Shown here: positions 46,211-58,083 of the stretch, in pieces
How the letters are laid out: each line of letters begins with the position of its first letter
Numbering within the stretch: position 1 is the stretch's first letter
Program-made: the position numbers and the translations under genes
Notes under the pieces: generated by a model
What the model was told of the DNA's origin: nothing
The model's database searches: none
What the model saw: the letters and a program-made list of their open reading frames with translations, nothing else
NCBI GenBank assembly: GCA_022496805.1
Contig: CM040104.1
Coordinates: 736,650 to 800,649 of the forward strand
DNA length: 64,000 nucleotides
Direction: 5' to 3'
Source of the DNA: Pohlia nutans
Lineage: Eukaryota; Streptophyta; Bryopsida; Bryales; Mniaceae

Positions 46211-48026
46211 GGCACCTTACCGGAAAATGTCGAGAACACAGCGCCTCTTGACACAATTCTACAGCCCCTGTTTTTTTCTCCCGCGATTACACACAATCTC
46301 CTCAAAGCTTGAGCAAAAGAAAATCCTCCCTTTGACGATGCAAGAGTACAAGGAACCGGTGTGGTGGAATACGCAAACGGAGGAGCATGAGCACAACAAA
46401 AAATGAGAAAATGAATATTTCAGTCGCACCTCAAGACTTATAGACGATAACGCGGGAACGATCTGTCGAGAAGTGTAAGGGAGAATTTTGAACCGTCATT
46501 TCTCATCCACTGTAATATCATATTGTCTACGAATTTTGGTCTACTTTACAACTGTTGAGGGAGAAAGCTTACTGGAAATATACAGGGCAATAATTGAATT
46601 CGCTACAGTATTTGGAATCTCCATACAAATATAGATTCTATCTCTATGTAACAAGAAATTTCAAAACAAAAAATTCTATAGTGAGACATTGCTCTGTGTT
46701 AAATTGTAACCTAAAAAACTAATATAAAAAACACTGTACTTTGTTGGTTTTGTAGAAAGGACAAACGTAGTTGACAATAAAGTAACCCCTAAACATATTG
46801 GTGTGACACTGGAATTTACGATTTGAGAAACATCATCAGAAACTACTATTTATAAGAATGATTTGGATTTTTTATAGAAATGAAAGTTCTACATTTTGAC
46901 TTCTAGATTCCATCCGTACAGTATGATTTATTGATACTATCACCAATATTTAATTATAAATTTTGAAAGTTAAAATTAAAAATTCATTCTACATTTAATT
47001 ATAACAAAGTTATAATATTTATTGAGTAGGACTTGTTAAGAAGAGTTTTAAAGTAGATATTTCAAAACATGGTGACTTCTTACAATTTTTGTGTTTCTTA
47101 AATCTATGACCTCATTTTTGCAAGTTTGGTATTGCACTACTATCAATTCAATTTTGGCGTACTGAAGGACTTTTATTACTCTACATTTGTAAATCTATAA
47201 AACTGTGTATTGCAATATGACTAAATTCAACCATTATTTACATAGTGCGACAAATTAGTGAAGTACGTCCTAAAGTTTATATCGCTTTTATCCAAGCATT
47301 GATGAAAATGTAGGACAGGCTTGAATCTATTGATCATCCAATTTATTGGTGCTGTGACCTTTAGTGATGAAAACGCAGCGTCTAGAGGCTATTGTATTGC
47401 TAACGAAATTTTATATACGTATATATGTTGTACATGAACGTACGTATATCGGTGAACATATACTCGTATCGGAACGACTGTGACATTTTATATATTGTTG
47501 CATATCATTCACAAACCTAGTGTCCCCTGCGTATTGCTAGTTCAAAAGTGGACTCTATCGTAGGAATGGTTAATTTTTTAGTATTATTATTGTTACTGAA
47601 CATTCTTTAAATCCAGGTTTGTTTTTAATATCAATTATAATTTTTCTAATGTTCATTAGTATAATCCAATCGAATGAATATATGGAAATTGTTTAATAGT
47701 TTCATAACTACATGCAAGCGTACTTTAGCCATGTTATATTAATTCCTACATTGATAATTTTATAATTAAATCGACTCAGACATTTGAGCATAAAGGTTGT
47801 ATATTATAGTAAGAATCAGAAGCCCATTTCAGTAAGAGGAAAAATTACTGCATCTTGCTAATCTTTTGGAGTGTTATATATTTAACTGTAGTAGTCTATT
47901 ATCGGCAAAGGAGGGTAATTTTGTTCCAGTTGCCCTTGTCCAGTGGGCACTGGGTCATTCACATTACAAACAAACACTTTATTTACATTGGCCTCATAAT
48001 AGTAGATCGTAGTTTCTATCTATCAA
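46211..48026. other. AT-rich intergenic stretch, no gene seen
   Basis: No credible frame, array or element boundary was found. Confidence 0.5.
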
Positions 48027-48303
48027 CCCGGGGAGGTCACTATCAGACAAGGATTTAAGTATCAAAGAACAAATATAGGGTATCTTATATTCATTTGAGA
48101 TAAAAATTATAAATTTGTAGAAGTAATATAGGGTGTTTTAAAACCAATTTAGGAATATTTGCGGAATATTTGCGGAATATGTGTGGAATATACCCTAAAC
48201 ATACTATAGATAGTAGTATATTCCAATTATTTCATAGCCCCCCATTAAATACCCTTTTTACACTCATATGTACCCAAAATTTACACTAAGTGACTTCCCA
48301 GAG
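48027..48303. mobile_element. MITE family C, copy 2
   Basis: 277 bp with ends CCCGGGGAGGTCAC and GTGACTTCCCAGAG. The interior matches 278-542. Flanking octamers tctatcaa and tccatcta match at 6 of 8 positions, consistent with an 8-bp target duplication. Confidence 0.75.
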
Positions 48304-49244
48304 TCCATCTATGTATCTTTAACTGTAGTATTTAGCTTACAAAATAGTAAGTCAGAATGTAATCCACTTACAAGTCACGACAAATTCTATTATTAAAGTT
48401 AGTGACGTTAATGACAAATGTAATCTAATTGTCGTTATGAAGGGTGTTTTAAATATATAAAAGCAATTAACAGTATAGTAGGAAGAAATTCCGTTAAAAT
48501 TAGTTTTAAAGTGTTATTTCATTGTGTTCTTGAGGTTGAAGACATTAACCACGTTAATTGCAAAATAATGAAATATATTAAATAAATATATGGAAAATTT
48601 AAATATGTCCAAGCATTTTACTGAATAATTGCATGTAATTCACATTGAATTAAATATTAACATGACCGTGAGGCTAGTGCAATTTATATTTTGCGTTAAA
48701 TACGTTAATTAACAAATAATGAAAGCATAAAAAATAGATTTATGAGTGACAAAAATCTTGAAAAATCTTGAAATATTATTAAAACTATGGGTGTTATAGA
48801 CACCATGCCTGCAAATATATATATGGTATCAAAGACAGAATGTCTAGCACACATAAAATAAATTAGACATAAGTCACACATTGCGAGACGGTTCAAAGTG
48901 GTACCCATATCAACCCATTTTCCAAAACCTAATTATTGCCATATTCGTTTAATTATTCGTCATATCGGGACTCATTGAAATCTACAAGCGGTGTAGAATT
49001 TCTCATTAAATCTATGCCATTTGTAGATTTCAAAGAATCCCAATATAGCAAAAATTTCCAATCAAACGAATATGGTGATAATTATGTTATACAATTTTAC
49101 TCGTATAACTTTGATGAAATGCTGGTTCAAATGATAATATGACGAGCACGATGTTTAGTACATAGTTATGCAGTCAAACTTTGAATGACCCGTTTCATAT
49201 TTTCTTAAGTTTTGATGTTAATCAACATTACATTTATGTTTTAA
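48304..49244. other. AT-rich intergenic stretch, no gene seen
   Basis: Contains a loose inverted pair around 48935-49075 (ATATTCGTTT ... AAACGAATAT, with further paired words between), which could form a hairpin of about 140 bp. No coding region. Confidence 0.4.
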
Positions 49245-49811
49245 CCCCTAATTGCCCAACCATGCATATTTTGCTTGTTGCACAAATTTCATTTGTATTT
49301 TCTCATACGTCATGCACTTTTTGTAGTGTGAATTTTTTACTGAGATTTTTATACAAAGTTAGCTTCATGTGTGTGTGATGCGATCAAAAAAGAAACAATT
49401 TTTGGAAAAAATATGCCTCATTTTGTGTTGCAATGCTTCAACCAAAATTTTGAAGATTTTAGTCTAAAATTATTCTTGAAAGAATAAACTCACAAAATCA
49501 AGCATCTAAAAAATCTTCAAAAATCACAACACCTACAGTACTACATTATAACCCATCACAACAAATTTCATCCACATGTTATCAACATCTTATTTGTAAT
49601 CAAATTACAAAATAATTGTTTCTTATATGTTTATAAATTTATAGAAAAATATTAGTAATAGCAATCATAGATCTAACCGTATAGATAGAATCTAAAATTC
49701 AAAATGTATAACTTTTATTTATACATCAAGTTCCAAATATTCATGTTAGTTGCATTTTATAATACATCTTTACAGAACTGCCCAAACTGGACATGGGTGA
49801 GGGCATTTAGG
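49245..49811. mobile_element. MITE family B, copy 2
   Basis: About 567 bp, homologous end to end to 34791-35360. The left end is TTAA-CCCCTAATTGCCC; the right end is eroded (GGGCATTTAGGACC) and its TTAA is lost. Confidence 0.8.
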
Positions 49812-50167
49812 ACCTAAAGAATTTGGAATTAAGATTGAAGACCCAAAGAATTTAAGACCCAAAATATACCTTCTATTCTAAAAACTCAATACAATAGCGT
49901 AGAGAATTGTAGATGGATGAAAAAATAGTACAAAATGTCGTGTTCATAAAGGTTGTGGTCTATTCCTTATCATTTTATGTATGCAAACTAGTCAGAAGGG
50001 TTAATTTATAGAATTAAAACAAAGAATCATCCTTTCGCAGCTAAAACTGAATAATACATGTATGCTCATATATCGTTAGAATATTCTATATGATTATATA
50101 GAGTTTTACACTAACTCAACTTTACACTTGGAATGTAGAGTGAGCTAAAACACAAACTAAAATGACA

Positions 50168-50726
50168 ATTCCCATTCCATGAGAATCTTCAGTAAGAGTA
50201 CATCAAATAAATCAAATTTAAATACTTCTGATGTGAACACAAAGCAAATCGAAGAGCAGTGGAGAAAATTGAAAATACTTTAGTAGGTTACAAAGTTTAC
50301 GGTGTAAGACCTTTATAACCCCTAAACGTACTAATTCTTTGAACAGAAGTAGATTCTAGCCTCAAAAGTAGATATTAGCATGGCAAAGATGTACATGAGG
50401 TGTACATGAGAAGACCATTGTAAGCATAGAATCTACCCAACAAATAAGACATATTTGTAGTTGGAGGCCTCTCCAATATTATCAACAACTTCCCATCACA
50501 AGAGATTTATTGTCATTGGTAGAAAATTTAATAGGTTTTCTAAGGTGACTTCCATGAAGATCATCCGAGGTTGTATGAGAAAATTACAGGGCTTGGAATC
50601 TGTTTGTGATCAAGTTTTTGGACGTTGGGATGTTCAGGAAATAATGTAGACATTAGAATAAGTATTTCATAGAAATTATGTGAACAGCATGAGAGTGTAC
50701 AAATATATATACTTGTTATATATGTT

Positions 50727-50735
<9 letters not shown>
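50168..50735. repeat. dispersed repeat family D, copy 1, split by family A
   Basis: CTGATGTGAACACAAAGCA ... GTGTAAGACCTTTATAA, then a family A insertion (50325-50650), then GAATAAGTATTTC ... GTGTACAAATATATATACTTG leading into a TA microsatellite. 55092-55265 is the uninterrupted counterpart. Confidence 0.7.
50325..50650. mobile_element. repeat family A, copy 3, inserted in repeat D
   Basis: Starts CCCCTAAACGTAC and ends ACGTTGGGATGTTCAGG, which are loosely inverted (CCCCTAAACGT versus CCTGAACATCCC). Comparison with 55180-55200 shows the empty site TTTTATAATGTA. Flanks TAA/TAAT suggest a short, TTAA-like target duplication. Confidence 0.55.
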
Positions 50736-50790
<55 letters not shown>

Positions 50791-51005
50791 TATTTATGTA
50801 CATATATACATATACATATATGTACAAATATATGTATATATACAAATAAAAAACATATATGTATATTTTTTTGTACATATATATACATATATGTACAAAT
50901 ATATGTATATATATGTACAAAAAACTATACATATATGTATATATACATATATATACATATACATATATATACATATACATATATATACATATACATATAT
51001 GTTTG
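50728..51005. repeat. TA/ATATACATATG microsatellite
   Basis: A pure (TA)n run at 50728-50786 is followed by ATATATGTATATATACA variants. All open frames here are repeat artefacts. Confidence 0.95.
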
Positions 51006-51525
51006 TATTTATTAGGTATATTGTCGAAATCAACAAAAATAAAGTATAAAAAAAGTCAAACAAAAATAAAACAAACTCCCAAAGTTGAGTAACAAATCTG
51101 TATTAATGAAAACCATCGCTCTAAATACATTGTTCTAATTTCTAAGCTGCCAGGTATTAGTGATTGCACTAAAAGATCATGAATTATGACAAAAATGGAA
51201 AACCATCACAAACTGTTCTTGTCAATTTCCATTCTTAGTTCAATAAGTGAGATTTCAAGGATGCTTTTCCAAAAAGAGTAGAGCCAAATAGTGGGAATTG
51301 TACCATCTCTTAGTCCATGTTATTCCACTTTCATTCCAATAATTTGTTCTGGATTTTTATCATTCCTGATTTTAAATTGAAATTCAAGATAAACTAATGC
51401 TAGTTTAACTAAGAAATATGAAACAAATATATGATATATTTATTTGTACGAAGGTGATGTTCACATTGACATTTACAACTATGTTTTGAACATGAACTCT
51501 ATTTTTCCTTTTTATCAAACTTTTT
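51006..51525. other. intergenic, no gene seen
   Basis: AT-rich unique sequence without a credible frame. Confidence 0.5.
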
Positions 51526-51755
51526 ATACCATGTACCATGTAACTTATACTATGTAACCTATACTACATACCATGTACCTTGTACAATGTACCATATACC
51601 ATGATCATGTACGATGTAAATGTATGCTATGTACCATATACAATGTGCCATGTACCATGTTCCTTATACGATGTAACCGTCTATCCTTGCCCGTATCTGT
51701 ACAAGTGCCCGTATATGTACCTGTGCCCGTGCCCGTGCCCGTTCCTGTGCCCATG
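51526..51755. repeat. TACCATGTA and CCCGTGCC short tandem repeats
   Basis: 51526-51675 consists of loose 9-14 bp words around TACCATGTA/TACATGGTA in both orientations; 51690-51755 repeats GTGCCCGT and CCGTAT(C/A)TGTAC. Both are low complexity. Confidence 0.75.
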
Positions 51756-51769
51756 CTTTGTCTGTCCCA

Positions 51770-52140
51770 TAAGCTAGCGTTTGAATCAGTTGCCATCGTT
51801 GTCGTTGTGTTTTCTCTGCATTTCTTGTCTCTCTGCATTTCTGCACCTCTCTGTGTTTTCTCCTCGCCTCTCGTTGTGTTTGTTTTCCCCTCGACGTTGC
51901 TCATTGCTCTCAATCTGCGTTAAGGTGTAGGGTTTCGGGGTTTAGGATCTATGTCCTCGTCCTCGGTTTGTTTCTCATGTGTTGTTCCTTTGGTTTTTCT
52001 TTCTCTCGTTTTGCTTACAATTTACATACAGTTAGAAGTTGGAGGGTGGAGGGGCCTCGTTTATAGAGAACTATGTAGTCTGCAATTACATGGTTGCAAG
52101 CTGATCTGTTTTGGATTGAGAGAGTACATTTGTTGAAGCA
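51770..52140 (+). promoter_or_regulatory. probable promoter and CT-rich leader of the 54.9-kb gene
   Basis: A TTTCTCTGCATTTCTTGTCTC-type pyrimidine-rich stretch (51810-51890), a telobox-like GTAGGGTTTCGGGGTTTAGG (51927-51946) and then a T-rich, intron-like sequence. The same combination recurs at 56100-56345. Typical of plant 5' leaders; no start codon can be assigned. Confidence 0.35.
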
Positions 52141-52169
52141 GACATAGCGCGATGTAAGAGGTAAAGGGA

Positions 52170-52207
52170 CCCTAAACCCTACACCCTAAACCCTAAACCC
52201 TAAAAAC
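52170..52207. repeat. interstitial telomeric repeat
   Basis: ACCCTAAACCCTACACCCTAAACCCTAAACCCTAAA: five consecutive, nearly perfect CCCTAAA units, the complement of the plant telomere TTTAGGG. Confidence 0.9.
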
Positions 52208-53235
52208 GCCTTGCTTATAGAATGGAAGAAATCTAGGGTATCAAAATGTGGTTAGACTTAAAGCTTGCTATTGTCTGAATTGCATTGTTTGCATTTCAGA
52301 GTGCTTGCTTACAAAATGTATGTAATTTAAAGTTTTTGAAGGTGACCAATCTCAAGTCGCTTACTGTTTTATCTCGTATTATCTTATTTCCATTGTTTGC
52401 ATTTCAACAAGATCAACAGTTGCTTGCCTAGAAAGTGAGTAGTTGCTTGATTTCAACCTGATTTGTCATTTGTACTCATGTTTTATAATTTAGTACGTGA
52501 TAGCTAGGGTTTGGATTTTTACAGTGGATTGCAAGGTTTGTAAACATGTTACCCTTACTAGCTACAAATTGATGCATTTAATGTGTGTATGCATGCATGC
52601 TTAAATCAAGCAAGCCTACTCTGCACTGATATCTGGAGTGATTTGTCAGATTAATTCCATGAACGAGTTGCAGGAGTGATCAGTCTGCTTACTTTCAATT
52701 GGAGATTTTTATTTATGAATCTATTAGCGTACATTCACTGATTGAGAGCTCTTGTCTTAATTCTATGGGTGGTGGTGCATGGATTTTTGGTGCATGGTTT
52801 TTTTCTTGTCTTGTCTTACCCACACCTTGAATGCATTATGAGCTTTTGATTGAATGAAGCTCATATAGCATGTTTGTTTTTGTTTCTTTTTGAATGAGAT
52901 TTTTGAATGGTGATATAGTTGAAAAATTGAATTCCAAATCAATTTCATGTATGCTATATAAGTTCAGTTCATTGATGAGTGTATTGGTTGCAATGTTTTA
53001 GATTGAGAAATTTGGCCATCAGGAGCAATTGTTCGTAGACTTTCAAATTCATGTTCTAGAAGATTAGATACGTGATCTACTCACTACTATGAATTCTATA
53101 AGTTTCATTCTTTTGTGCACTAAATGCATTGTCTACCTGCATGTGATAGACAATAGTTTTAGGTTTGCTCTGTTTTGCTATGTTTGAGCACAAATGTTTT
53201 TGGTTTACCTGCATGTGACAGACGGTAGTTGAGAT
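52208..53235 (+). other. intron-like sequence, no coding region
   Basis: T-rich plus-strand sequence between the CT-rich leader and the palindromic array, with no reading frame of quality. Interpreted as the first part of a leader intron. Confidence 0.35.
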
Positions 53236-53239
53236 CAAT

Positions 53240-54905
53240 GTCAATTTAGCTTGATGCCTGTTTAGCTCGAGCCGATTTAATTAGACCCAAAACTCTAGTG
53301 ACAGATACCACTTTAGATCGACCCAATCTAAATTGACAGAGGGCCCTGCAACGATTTTAGGTCGGACTGATCTAAATACTTCCAAAACACATATTTCTAA
53401 AATAAAAAATCCATTCAGAAACATTCGTTTATGGTATACTTCACTAATGAATGCCTCATATCAGCTAGAGTCGACCGAATTTGCGGTCAATTCAGCTCAA
53501 AGCCACCTATACTACACTAAGGTATAATCAATACAAATGGAAAAACACAATTTAAAATCTCCGATTCCACCAGTTTAGGTTGTTTCGACCTAAAATCGCA
53601 CAGGAAAATTCGAAGCTCAGAATTGTAGGACATCAATTCTACTCAACAATTTTATAGATGCAAATGTAAGATGTGTCGATTCAGCTCGAATCGACCTAAA
53701 TTACCCTAACTTGCAAACAACAGACAAGGAAAAAATCAACTAAAGCACATGTTTTGGTCGATTTGACTTAAAATCGCATACATATCTGTAACTTTAGGAC
53801 ACAAAGATAACAATATTCAATGTGAAATATGCATTAGCCTTACTTGAATTCAGCTCCAATCGACCTAATTTGCTTCTGAATAGCATCCTAGTGAACTGAA
53901 AATAAATGTATCTTCAGTATACATCCGACGTTCCGGAAAACACAGTATCCAATTTCCATAAATTGTAACACAACCACTGACTCGGATGTAGTTCCTATTT
54001 AGCTCCGATCCACCTAAACTGTATATAAATTGATATCTTCATAGGAAAGCACAATTTGTCCTAACAATGACAGAATGTGTGATACATATGGCACATCATG
54101 AAAAATCCATCAGTTTAGGTCGATGCGATCTAAAATTGCTCCAAAGTTAACAATAAATTAACTGTGGAGCAAAACGTCTACCTCATACAGTAATAAATCA
54201 GCTCGACTCGACCTAAAAAACTTCTACTCGTGAACACAACACATTAAATGATCAATTTCAACACACTTACATGGATCGGGAGAACTATCGAATTTCCATT
54301 ACTAGTAAAAACCCATTGAATCAGACGTAGTGTCTATTCAGCTCGAACCGACCTAAAATGGCTATGGTATGATAAGTAAATCAGATAGTCAATGATAGAT
54401 CGGTGCTCCAATTACAACCTGTATATTACCTATTTCACACTCGGGGGGTTTACTCTTAGTATATTTTGCGTATCGTGTGTGAAAAAAGGGTATTTAAAAG
54501 TACCCTTAAAAATAAAAGTAATTCTTACTATAATTAGAAATATTTCAAGAATATTCTCATAATTATTCTTGTAATCAATTTTTAGCATCCTATATTAATG
54601 TAATTCATTTATAAAATATACCTTCCAAGATTTATTTGGATCCTATATTTTTTTGCTCGCCATTTGTAATTTTTTGGAAGTAAACCCCCCGAGATTTCAC
54701 ATGATGAAACCTTTAACAAATGAAGCCCGTGTATAATCAGCTTTACCCGAGCTAAATTTCAATGTAGGACTGTCCCACAGAGACGTTCTGATTGTACACC
54801 ACAACTGATATTGCATACAAAACCATACGTCTATAGTGAGCTTCTGTTTGGACGCCTCTTACTGTGTGTAATACGCACTTTAGCTCGTGTCGACCTAAAC
54901 ATATG
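53240..54905. repeat. TTTAGGTCGA/TCGACCTAAA palindrome array
   Basis: At least 13 copies of a motif built from half-sites TTTAGGTCGA or TTCAGCTCGA facing TCGACCTAAA (for example near 53570, 53673, 53848, 54112, 54187, 54336 and 54880), spaced 50-140 bp. A family C MITE (54440-54693) interrupts it. The last copy is about 24 bp from the ATG at 54927. Confidence 0.85.
54440..54693. mobile_element. MITE family C-like, copy 3, with intact 8-bp TSD
   Basis: 254 bp with 15-bp terminal inverted repeats CTCGGGGGGTTTACT and a perfect octamer target duplication ATTTCACA (54432-54439 and 54694-54701). The ends resemble copies 1 and 2 (CTCGGGG), but the interior is different. An 8-bp duplication points to the hAT (or P) superfamily; non-autonomous. 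Confidence 0.85.
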
Positions 54906-54926
54906 TCTCTACACTCTGTGTACAGA

Positions 54927-55088
54927 ATGGCGCTAGAGAAGAAGACACCAAAGGAAGAAGAAGAGAAAGTCCTCGAGCTCTTCTATTAGAAATCCTTGGA
55001 GCACTTTCCACAGGACGATGTAGAAGGGGACGATCTGTCCAACTTCGGGGAGTACTGGGACATGTTTGAGCACGAACATGTGGAGTAG
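54927..55088 (+). pseudogene. small acidic ORF downstream of the array
   Basis: An acceptor CTGTGTACAG ends at 54925 and ATG follows at 54927. The frame is acidic (MALEKKTPKEEEEKVLEL ... FPQDDVEGDDLSNFGEYWDM) with one internal TAG (54987-54989), and ends at TAG (55086-55088). Repeat D begins within a few bases of the stop, so the gene is probably truncated by it. No family recognised. The CAG-A-ATGG start context is the same as at 32517 and 43391. Confidence 0.4.
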
Positions 55089-55091
55089 CTA

Positions 55092-55545
<454 letters not shown>

Positions 55546-55829
55546 TCATGTCGAATAATTAATAAAAGTTAAAACAATGTAGGTCGGCACTTTTAAAAGT
55601 GAGCATTATGAAATCCGCTATTAATAGGTATCAGTAATTATTTTCCGGCCGCTAGTAAACATTTTATTTTAATTTTTACTCTACCATTTTTGCTAAGTGT
55701 CATATTCACATCCAGTTTAGAGTGTTTGTTTTTCACGACTTTTTGTTAATTTCATTTTTGTTGAATTCGACATAATTTTTTTTTAAATTTAGCATTTCTT
55801 TGGGGTATTATTTTTTGCCAACCTTGCCT
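55546..55829. other. intergenic, no gene seen
   Basis: AT-rich sequence with no frame or array. Confidence 0.45.
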
Positions 55830-55908
55830 TGCACGTACGGTTTATTTATATATAAATATAAATATATATAAATATATATAAATATATATATATATACATA
55901 ATACATAA

Positions 55909-55945
<37 letters not shown>

Positions 55946-55970
55946 ATATATTTGTATATATACAAGATTT
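55830..55970. repeat. TA/AATATATATA microsatellite
   Basis: AAATATATATA repeats then (TA)n and (GT)n. Frames through it are artefacts. Confidence 0.9.
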
Positions 55971-56092
55971 TGCTGCCCGTAGTCCTCGTTGTCCGCTGCC
56001 CCACCGTGTCCGCTGCTCGAGTTGCCCTGACCGTTGTCCGAGTCGTTATGACCTCTGCCAAGCCCCGTTGTCCGCTGCCTGGTGGAGGTCAT
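55971..56092 (-). other. short Gly/Asp/Ser-rich frame, doubtful gene start
   Basis: From an ATG at 56092 the minus strand reads a low-complexity hydrophilic stretch (GLGRGHNDSDNGQGNSSSGHGG) that runs into the microsatellite. On the plus strand the same DNA repeats GTTGTCCGCTGCC, so it may simply be a CCGTTGTCCG repeat. A telobox (AAACCCTA on minus) lies just upstream. Confidence 0.2.
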
Positions 56093-56099
56093 CTCTCCC

Positions 56100-56345
56100 G
56101 CAGCTAGGGTTTAGGGTGCATTTTCTGTTTTCTCCCTCCTGCTTGTTCCTCCGCTCGTCGCCTTTGTTTCTTATCACCCGTTTTTTGTCGTTTCTCGCCC
56201 TCGTTTGTTGTCGTTTGTTTTTGCTTTGTTTGTGCTTCTCTCCTATGTATTGGTCCTTAGTGCTCCCTCCATTTCAGGTTTAGGCATTCTTGTTCCTCCT
56301 GCGTATCCTTTTGTAGTTTGTCTGTTGCTCGCGTTTGTCGTGTTT
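56100..56345 (+). promoter_or_regulatory. CT-rich leader with telobox
   Basis: CTAGGGTTTAGGGTGC (56104-56119) is followed by 150 bp of pyrimidine-rich sequence, closely resembling 51810-51950. It is probably the leader of a plus-strand transcription unit whose intron would include the 56.99-57.44 kb array. Confidence 0.35.
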
Positions 56346-56985
56346 AGAGTTTAGAGTCAATGTTATTTTTGCACGCTAGTGCTTTAGGGTTTGTGTTTTC
56401 TAGCAACGCCAAGGCTTTAGGTTTGTAAATGTGAAGTCGGGGCCGTAATTTGGTGATGGTGGAGGGCGCAACAGGTTCAGTGCTAGTGGTGGAGAGCTTC
56501 AAGACTTTGATAACTTTGAAGTTTGCATCTCCAAAGGCATCAAAAGCTGAAACCGCGCCGGCTTGAGAAATCACGTAATTCACATTTCATTTGCTATGTT
56601 ATTTTGGTTGCTCGGGGTGGTGCTTATATGGGTTTTGCTTTAATGTCTAGCTTAGGCATTGATTGCCAAGGTTTTGGTTTGAATACCCTAGGTATCGGGT
56701 AATTTTGAACTTGTTGCTTACTAGGGTTTTAATTATGCTTCAGAATGTTAGGTTTTGGTCTGCTTCATATTGCTTGGTCGAGTCTACGATTTGTATGATC
56801 ATGCTTGAGTTTGCTAGTTGCTATTTTGGTTTGGCTTGATCTTGCAGGCAATTGTAAACTCACTGTTTGCTAGGGTTTTGGTTGATTATACGTATTTATG
56901 CTAATTTAATCAATATGGCGTTTTTGGCATACGTTCCCAGTGGCACGTTCCCGAAAGATTTTTGGGACCTCGATTATGGGCAACT
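56346..56985 (+). other. intron-like T-rich sequence
   Basis: Repeated GCTAGGGTTTTGGTT-type words and T-rich composition like 52.2-53.2 kb. A 79-codon minus-strand frame (56344-56583) has no recognisable feature. Confidence 0.3.
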
Positions 56986-56989
56986 CGAT

Positions 56990-57440
56990 AAATGTGACTA
57001 TTTTTAGTCACATATATGTGACTAGGAATAGTTAGAACAATCTGACTAGATTTAGTCAGAGAATTCAACTCAATGACTAAAATGTCATAATTTAATGATG
57101 TCATAATATGACTATCATTGGTTGCAGAATATGGTCGTGATGACTACAATTAGTCATTTTTTCGGTTTAGATATTCGTGAAGGCTCGTCAATCATTCACA
57201 TCTGTATGACTAGCTATAGTCAGAACTTTAGATACATTCTAGTTTACACCCAATGATATGACTGAATAAAAGCTTTATTTTCGAACAAAATTGCTCAGAA
57301 ATTGACTGTGCATAGTCATTGCTTTCAAACACGTGACTACAGCTAATGACTACATATAGTCATTTTGGTTCACATATCATAGTCATGAGATCCAAAAAGT
57401 TTAGGAGACTAAGTGACTAAATATAGTCCGTTGATAGAAA
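56990..57440. repeat. TGACTA(N4-6)TAGTCA palindrome array
   Basis: About 10 inverted pairs of TGACTA/TAGTCA with 4-6 bp cores (ATGACTA-CATA-TAGTCAT near 57348 is the clearest; others near 56995, 57047, 57140, 57208, 57302), plus single half-sites. Spacing is irregular, 40-100 bp. No coding exon follows within 600 bp. Confidence 0.85.
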
Positions 57441-58083
57441 TCAATAACTACAATCAGCGTCAATGTCTAATATCCATACTGAACATCATATTCATTAAAA
57501 TGAGAGAATGGATACCTCTCAAAATAGTCTTATTAAATTTCTAGTGGATGAATGGGAGTTAATGGTTAATATAATTAGTAAATGTTAATCGAAGTTTTAA
57601 TTAAATTGAGAGTTTTATATAGAAGAAGACATTCTGACCATCAAGCACCCATACCCTAAACTATGACAAGTGCTTGACGCGCTAACAAAAAAACAATAAA
57701 TAGTGGTCCTAACCACTATCAATTTTTTTATAATTCAAAAGTATTATGCAATCAAACATACACCACAAATAAATCATGTAAAGAAGTACCTAAAAACAAA
57801 TGCACATGTACAATGAAACAATGAATATATTAATGTGATACGTAGAATGCACTTGCATATTTAAAACAAACCAAATACAATAGAATAGAAAAACACGGTT
57901 CAAACAAATAACATCAAACTATTATTGAATTTTGCAACAAACAAAACTAATACGTCTACTCTCAGAGTAGATACGTAAATTCCTTTGCAATTGGGCCAAA
58001 ATATTATCTACGCAAGCAATAAAGACATATACATCACTATATAGATGTAGAAATACTCAAATAGGTCATCAATACATGAAAGA
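57441..58083. other. intergenic, no gene seen
   Basis: AT-rich; 3' flank of the minus-strand DUF7869-type gene. Confidence 0.5.

Noticed and set aside
50561..51092. Tyr/Ile-rich frames over 100 codons
   Set aside because: Translations of (TA)n and ATATAC microsatellite sequence.
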